DNA from: Naganishia liquefaciens
Lineage: Eukaryota > Basidiomycota > Tremellomycetes > Filobasidiales > Filobasidiaceae
DNA: 64,000 bases
Reading direction: 5' to 3'
NCBI GenBank assembly: GCA_013423385.1
Contig: BLZA01000049.1
Coordinates: forward strand, 496,001-560,000
This document shows, in pieces, positions 58,153 through 64,000 of this stretch. The notes below the pieces were generated by a model. It had not been told where the DNA came from, did no database searches, and worked only from the letters and a program-made list of their open reading frames with translations. The position numbers and the translations under genes were made by a program. Numbering within the stretch: the first letter of the stretch is position 1; every line of letters starts with the position of its first letter.

Positions 58153-59587
58153 TTACACCGGAATAGGCATGTCGGTACAGCCATACACCGAGTAAGGACC
58201 ATAGACGGGCTCCTTTGTGCCATCAGGTGCACAGCTCCGATTCAACCTGCCGGACGTGCCGATGATGTTGACCGGTTGTACAAACGTGGTCTCTGGCGTC
58301 TGGCACATTTGAGAATCGGGGCTGGAATGCGTCGAGGAAGTAAGGTCGTCCGAACTGTCAATTGCCGAAGCCGACGCCGATGATGCGTCGAGCGCGGGAG
58401 TGGAACCGCCTGCAAGGCCTCCAGCGCGACGGACATGTTGCCTTGCTGCGTACTCAAAACCCGTGGTGAATTGAGGTTTCCGCGATGATGTGTTGATGCT
58501 TGATGCGGCACGTCTCGTGTTTGGTCGCGTTGCTGTCAAGCCTGAGCCGTTCGCATATGCTTGGAAGGAGCGGGCGGACGCACTGGGCGCCGCATCCGAC
58601 GTCGAAGTGACGTATCCACTGTTGGAGCGCGGAACATCGATGTTCGGTGCGAATGTCGAGATCGAAGGGACTGACGCAACACGATGTGGCGGCTCTATCG
58701 ATTGAGACGTGCTGTTTGCGCTGCCCGCACTGACAGGAAGGACAGAGACTGAAGACTCCATTCGACCAACGACCTTCGGACGCTTGGCTGGCAGTGGCGC
58801 TGACTGGCTCGAATCGGTCGGGCTGGTTGACAGCGGTGATGGACGAATCAGTTCGACCTCGCGCGGGATTGCTGCCGCAGCGAGAGCGCTTTGGCGCTTG
58901 GCGAAGATGGCGGCATTCGAGTGTTCGCCGGAAACTATTCGCTCAAAATCTTCGACCTCCTCGGATGATGCATTCTGCGAAGTGTTAGTAGCCATCCTGT
59001 AAAAAATCCTTATTGACACCCACCAATTGCCAATTGAGATAGCCACACATTTCTCGCTCCATCTGGTTCATCTCCTTCAATGCAAACATCTTCTGTCCAA
59101 CTATACACCAACTCTGATTGCTGTAGGTGTCATCACAAACGACCTTGGAGGCGATCATGAATGCCGAGATGAAGAGCCTGTGTCCAGAGGAACCCTTGGC
59201 GGAAGGGTATCTATGCTTGAGACGCTGCAGGTAGACGAGAGCGACAAGCGTGACAAAATGTGGCAGACGAGTTCGGTAGAGGGCATAGGCGATAAAGTGC
59301 GCAAGCGTTGGCTGTACTGTCGGTGGATTGGTGGCAGGCGGAAGATCGGGACACTGGAAAGTGGCTCGAATGAAACGACTTGACATGCGGGCCGTTTCCT
59401 CGTGGCCATAATATGGGTCCTTGCGCGATGACCTCTTCTCCACGGATGCTTGTGTAGATTGAGCACCAGCTCGACCTTCCTTCGGGTCTGCAGACGTTGC
59501 TGAATGCCTCCTAGCTGCTACTGATGATGACTCGGCTGGGACAGTCATATTCGAAGCAGCTTGCAAGGTATTAAAGTCAACAGTCAT
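58153..59587 (-). CDS. Pcl-type cyclin (Pho85 cyclin family)
   Basis: Two exons (59587-59024, 58974-58153; 49-nt intron with a CTAAC branch site) encode 461 aa. The cyclin box spans about residues 80-190: FIRATFQCPDLPPA, FIAYALYRTRLPHFVTLVAL, VYLQRLKHRYP, GHRLFISAFMIASKVVCDD, WCIVGQKMFALKEMNQMERE and MCGYLNWQL. After the splice the conserved helix continues as NASSEEVEDFERIV. This is the Pcl1/2-like cyclin fold that partners Pho85-type CDKs in polarity and G1 control. The remaining 250 residues are Ser-rich and disordered. The ATG at 59587 is the first in frame; an upstream apparent start is a TTG. Which Pcl subgroup it belongs to is not decided. Confidence 0.85.
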
Positions 59588-62500
59588 GAGACTGGTTGCG
59601 ACGAGAGATCGACTGTCGTGGAAAGAACTCGACGATGTTCTAGGCAAGGGTTGAAAGCTGATGCACAAAATATATACAAGTGATCAGACGAGGGTTGACG
59701 CACGCCTGGAAACGGGAACTTACAGATGACGAAGAACGCGCGTAGAGAAGGTGTAACCAGTGGATTCCGATTGAACGATCTTTAGTACTGATGCGAAGAG
59801 CTGACTGCCTTGAAGTATTGATGCGATGTTGATTTGTCCAGGTTAAAAAGATATCGAAGGCAAAGCCGTAGCGAGCTGAAGATATATATCAGAAGCAATT
59901 GTAGCCGATGGAGAAAAGGAGTTAAAGACGGGTTCTCGTTCTGATGGCCGATGGGACATCTTTCAAGTATCACCCGCCTTGATTGACAATACAGTCAACC
60001 GGGCTCGCCCACCTAAAGTCCTAAACATCCGGACAAACCGCAGGGCCACGATTTCGTACGATTTCGTAGCGCGTGTTTGCGTAATGATGGTCCCCCCGAT
60101 GAGAATTCAGCCCACCAGCTAGCCCGCCGGTGTCTTACGGCGGATTTCCGTTTACCGGGCTCAGAGGGGACTCGTCAACATTTGGTGTATTTGCGGGGCT
60201 ATGTGCGGGCAAACTGATCCCAGATCAGACGCCTGACTAACTGCGCAGCCAAGCAAGCTTCTTTGTGATACTTCGAACCCCGCACTACCCCATGTACAGA
60301 AGTTTCACGCTGCGCCTCTGGGCCGCGTTCCATCATCGATTCCCAGCGGATTCCCGAAAAAACAGCCGCTGCGGCGGGATTCCTCCATTGCTGCCCCGTC
60401 TTACGCTAACTCTTGCTGCTTGCCACGGTAGTGTGATCTCGCGTGGCGCGTGACACATAAGCATCATCGGCAGATACGCGAGCTCAACTCAAACACCCGA
60501 CTATAGTAAAAGACCCGCAAGGGAGCAAATCGATCGGTATTTTTACACGCAGTCTAAAAAATTCAGTGTATTAACACCGAGACCGGAGTTATTTTGAGTG
60601 CGGCAATCTCGATAATCTTTCAGAAACATCCCTATCGCCCTCTATCTCCTCAGACATGTGTAGAGAATCGCTCAGAGGCCGCTGTAAGGCTGTTTCTGAA
60701 CAGCGAGGAATCGGATTGGAGTTGAACGTGGACGCTACGTGAACCCTACGAGAACTAGCTGGTGAACTTCTAGCCGATAGGTGAATTAGGTGAATTATCA
60801 GCTGGCGAGGTTGGCGATGCGCTCAGGTCTGTCTGAGCGTGAGCCCCGCATCTGCATGTCTCGCATTGCTTTCTCTCCCCGAAAAATACTCCCCAAGCTC
60901 TTTTCAAGCTCCCAAGACATCCAATCCAAGAGCTAGTCCAAGTCGCTCCGGCGGGATGGATGCAAGTCAAGTCAAAGTCGATCCGACGGGGTGGATGTCT
61001 TCTGCCATCCGAGTGTCTGGGCATTCCGCTTGTGACGTGAAAGTTGATGAGCAATCAAGTCAGAGTTCATGTTAGCCAGCATAGCCGGACCTCATCCTAA
61101 TTGGTGGCGGACGACCGCGAGAAACGACGATCTAGCTGACGATCGTCCACAGGTCGTCGCCGAGTTATCTCTCCGTCGCCCCTGAATCTCACTGTCGCGA
61201 AAGGGAATCGAGGCGACGTAGGCGGTTTGCGGTCTGCGAAACTGACATCGGTGGAGCAGTCAGGTCACCGAGAGGCGACGCGCGTTCTTAGTTTAGCCTG
61301 TAACAATAAACTCAAACCTCAAAGCGAATGACAGAGGGCAGAGAGCTGAGCACATACGTGGCGGAGGGCAGGACATTTGACAAGAACATGTCAATCTCAT
61401 CATGTAGCTTACGATGTGCCGGCTGCGAGACGGCCAGTCACACTATTTTTCACTACTCATTCGCAGCGCGAAGTGCCAGCATCTAGGAGAAACTGGTGGT
61501 GGCTCCGGTAACGAGCTCCGGGAGCTCCGGTAGCTGCTCCGGAGCTTGCTTCATTTATCGTCAGGCTTGAGCTCGCTATTGCTGGCCCAGGCAGCTAGCT
61601 CTGTGAATACAGCTCGTGAAGATCCCGCTTAATTAGACAAGTCGATCGGCGGTTGATCCGTTGATCTTCCGTCCGATTAAACTCGGAGCGCTCCATGAGC
61701 TGCCAGCTTGTTTGTTAGCTGCTAACCCGTGTGACAGTACTATACCGTGCGACGCCCTAAATCTCGGGTTCGCATCATGAGCGTATCATGTATGGGACAA
61801 TCGAACGTTCTCAGGAAACCTGTCACTAGCTGTGTGAGGACGGAGCTGAGGTGGGTTGACGGAACTATCGGCCGCAACAGAGCGCAGTAGCTAGCGGCAA
61901 GCAAATAGCTGAAGGAGATCAGGAATCAGAGCTGGAATCAGTGAGCGAGTAATGCGAGAACTATAAAATGGGTGACAGCTTGGATGACTGAGATGCTTGA
62001 ATGTTAAACGAGGGTGAACGTCGAGCTCGGTGCAATCAGGGGTGCGTTACATGGTATGTTCGTAGCACGGCTTCATTTCAGCATTTGCTTTCCCCTGTGA
62101 GTTGCTTGTGTCCGCCTCGCCAACTGTCATTAGCCTTGTTGTCCGCCATTAGTGGATATTCTAGTGCTGAGCTGGCCTCGGGGAATTCTCGCAGAGTCTT
62201 TAAACCACTCTTGCGTACATATGAGTGCGTGAAATGGCGCGTGCATGCTGTTGTGAATCGGATAACTGTTAGGCCACGGGCTAGAAGCCATGGGTCTTGG
62301 TTTCGCGATACCGCGACTTAGCATCGGAAGCTCTTTGGGGACCGGTGCGAACATTCAGCACCGGTCCATCGCTCGAGAAGACGTGAACGTTCGACACGCC
62401 ACGGTCGGCGACAGCCATGCGGTGTGTGTCGACGGCCGTGCTGACCATATCATCGACTGAAAAATTGTCGGGCAAGTGGTACTGGCTAGTATGTCCGCTA

Positions 62501-64000
62501 GTATGTGGCTTTCACAATCACCACCTATTTCGAGATTCCCCTAGAAGCAGCACATGCATTTGTCGGCTTACACTTCTATCGACACTATTGGCAGGCTAAC
62601 AGGAGATTACTGATTCTGGAGAGAAACAGCCGGATATCCGATCTATTGAACCACCGGGATGGCTGTCGTCGGCACCCGGCATCTTTGCGCGCGAGCGGCC
62701 GTGGCTGGCAGTGCGGCCGGCGTGCAGAGGTGCTGGATGAGGAAGCGAGGGCCATATTCACATCGGTACATCGCCGCGGCGCAACGCTCAGGTATGACCG
62801 AGCAAATCTTGCGCCCTTTGGGAGCGCTTCGGCTCATGATCAATCAATCACCTGTCCAGTTTTTGTAAGACAGCATCACCCATGTAAAGCCGATGTACAC
62901 CAGCCAGATCCACTCGAGGCTTTGCATATTCCATGAGCGGTCAGCGCCACGGAAGACGTCTCAGCTAACGTGTCCGTGAATTCGGTGCATGAATTATGAT
63001 GCCTCGCTAGCCCAACGGACACGTCGAGGTTGGATCTCTTGGACACCTTCGTGAGCACACTTGATGGCCAATCCAGTATTGCCATTCCCCATGCGGTTTC
63101 CCGAAATATGCTGTTAAGGTCACCGACGATGAAAGCAACGCGCAATATCGAAACGGCGGGTTATCTGACGAATTCGAGGGGCCAAAGAGCATGACAGAGG
63201 GCATCACCGAGGAGTACACGGTGACATTGACGTTGCCACGCAATGCTACAGTCAGCAGATTCGGGGATCGCGCAAGACCTTCCGAGGTGAGCCGGTCAAC
63301 AAATCTGAAGTCCGCCACGGAAGTTACATTGGCCATTCACCGTCGACTCCGTCGCACAGTCGTCTCAAGTTATGTCTCGTCCTAGGAGGCGCGCTGCTTG
63401 TCCTGGGAAGCCTGCGCGCCATTCCCTTGATCCGCAGCTCCCGAAGAGTACGATCGTCTTTGCCTGGAAACGCTCGGAGGCACTATGCCACCGCTCGATC
63501 ACAGACAGGACTTCTGCAACAACCTGTCACATCGGTCTGAGGTTTCGGTGCGCCGTGTTGTCTCGCGTGACGAATCGGCATGAGCTTGATTCGGTTCTTG
63601 ACGGCCCCGCCCCGAAAACAGTCCGGGCATCATCGTAATGCCCATCCTCATGGAGCGGAATTTTGCTTGGACATTGAGATCGAACAGCGATTGCGAGATC
63701 GGTGTTGGAGGCGCGTTGAGTGATCCACAGATGTCGAGCATGGAACGACTGGAAGCGGGGGGGGGGATAGGCCAGTGCGTTGTCACTTCCAGTGCATAAT
63801 CAACAGCTCCGAAGACTGCTCTCATACTGTAGCTGTAACTGAAGGCTGTGATTGCAGATCGAGTGGATCTGCCGACCGACGCACTGCCTCCATAGTAGCA
63901 ACCGTCAACAGGGTATCAATTGACTTCCTCGATGTGAGCGTGTTTCGGCCGGAGTACGCAGGACAGTCAATGAGTTTGAGATTGCGCGATGCAGTACTGC
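59588..64000. other. Gene-free region to the right edge, about 4.4 kb
   Basis: After the cyclin promoter no protein family is recognisable. Short frames at 62.0-63.9 kb on the minus strand have some protein-like character (for example SLEWIWLVYIGFTWVM near 62880-62930) and might be eroded coding DNA. Simple features include GAGCTCCGG-type repeats at 61500-61550, a repeated CTAGTATGT word near 62486-62505, and a G10 run near 63759. AGCTG-type words are again frequent. Confidence 0.45.

Overview
The window reads as a gene-dense piece of nuclear genome from a basidiomycete, most likely a Tremellomycete (Cryptococcus/Tremella relatives). Nearly every gene is split by several introns of about 43-75 nt with GT..AG ends. 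Spliced products are fungal housekeeping proteins, including an Ime2/Crk1 kinase, a Pcl-type cyclin, a polarisome Spa2 and an Ssb-type Hsp70. I could not fix the genus. No virus-like element, retroelement, DNA transposon or CRISPR array is recognisable. I rebuilt splice structures by hand; each spliced total given is a multiple of three and carries family motifs across its junctions.

Layout. 1-7.2 kb: 3' end of an SSB-type HSP70, phosphatase inhibitor YPI1, an intron-containing tRNA-Gly and a CRK1/IME2-like kinase. 7.2-11.2 kb: gene-free. 11.2-22.5 kb: a visibly GC-rich block with a peroxisomal acyl-CoA synthetase (PCS60-like), helicase DBP7, mitochondrial fission adaptor MDV1, a small mitochondrial ribosomal-type protein and PDI1. 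22.9 kb: a second, identical tRNA-Gly in opposite orientation. 23.3-32.1 kb: a ~720-bp inverted repeat enclosing WDR59/SEA3 (GATOR2) and dihydroorotase. 32.0-38.3 kb: ADP/ATP carrier, a HAD sugar/glycerol phosphatase and a secreted GH5 exo-beta-1,3-glucanase-like protein. 39-54.9 kb: GH18 chitinase, SPA2, a family-16 methyltransferase, CDC7 and GPATCH1. 55.5 kb: tRNA-Phe. 58.2-59.6 kb: a Pcl cyclin. 55.6-58.1 and 59.6-64 kb are otherwise gene-free.

Functional themes: cell-wall remodelling (GH5, chitinase, SPA2), cell-cycle kinases and regulators (CDC7, CRK1-like, Pcl cyclin, YPI1), and mitochondrial function (ADP/ATP carrier, MDV1, ribosomal protein). These genes are not an operon or obvious cluster; many are divergent pairs sharing short promoters (PCS60/DBP7, MDV1/ribosomal protein, WDR59/URA4, SPA2/methyltransferase, CDC7/GPATCH1).

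The most notable structure is the inverted repeat. Each copy carries the 3' end of the ADP/ATP carrier gene at one end and the 3' end of WDR59 at the other. This is what an inversion with staggered breaks would leave if the two genes had once been convergent neighbours. One part of the repeat looks identical between copies and the rest is clearly diverged, which suggests later gene conversion. I saw no convincing undescribed biological system.
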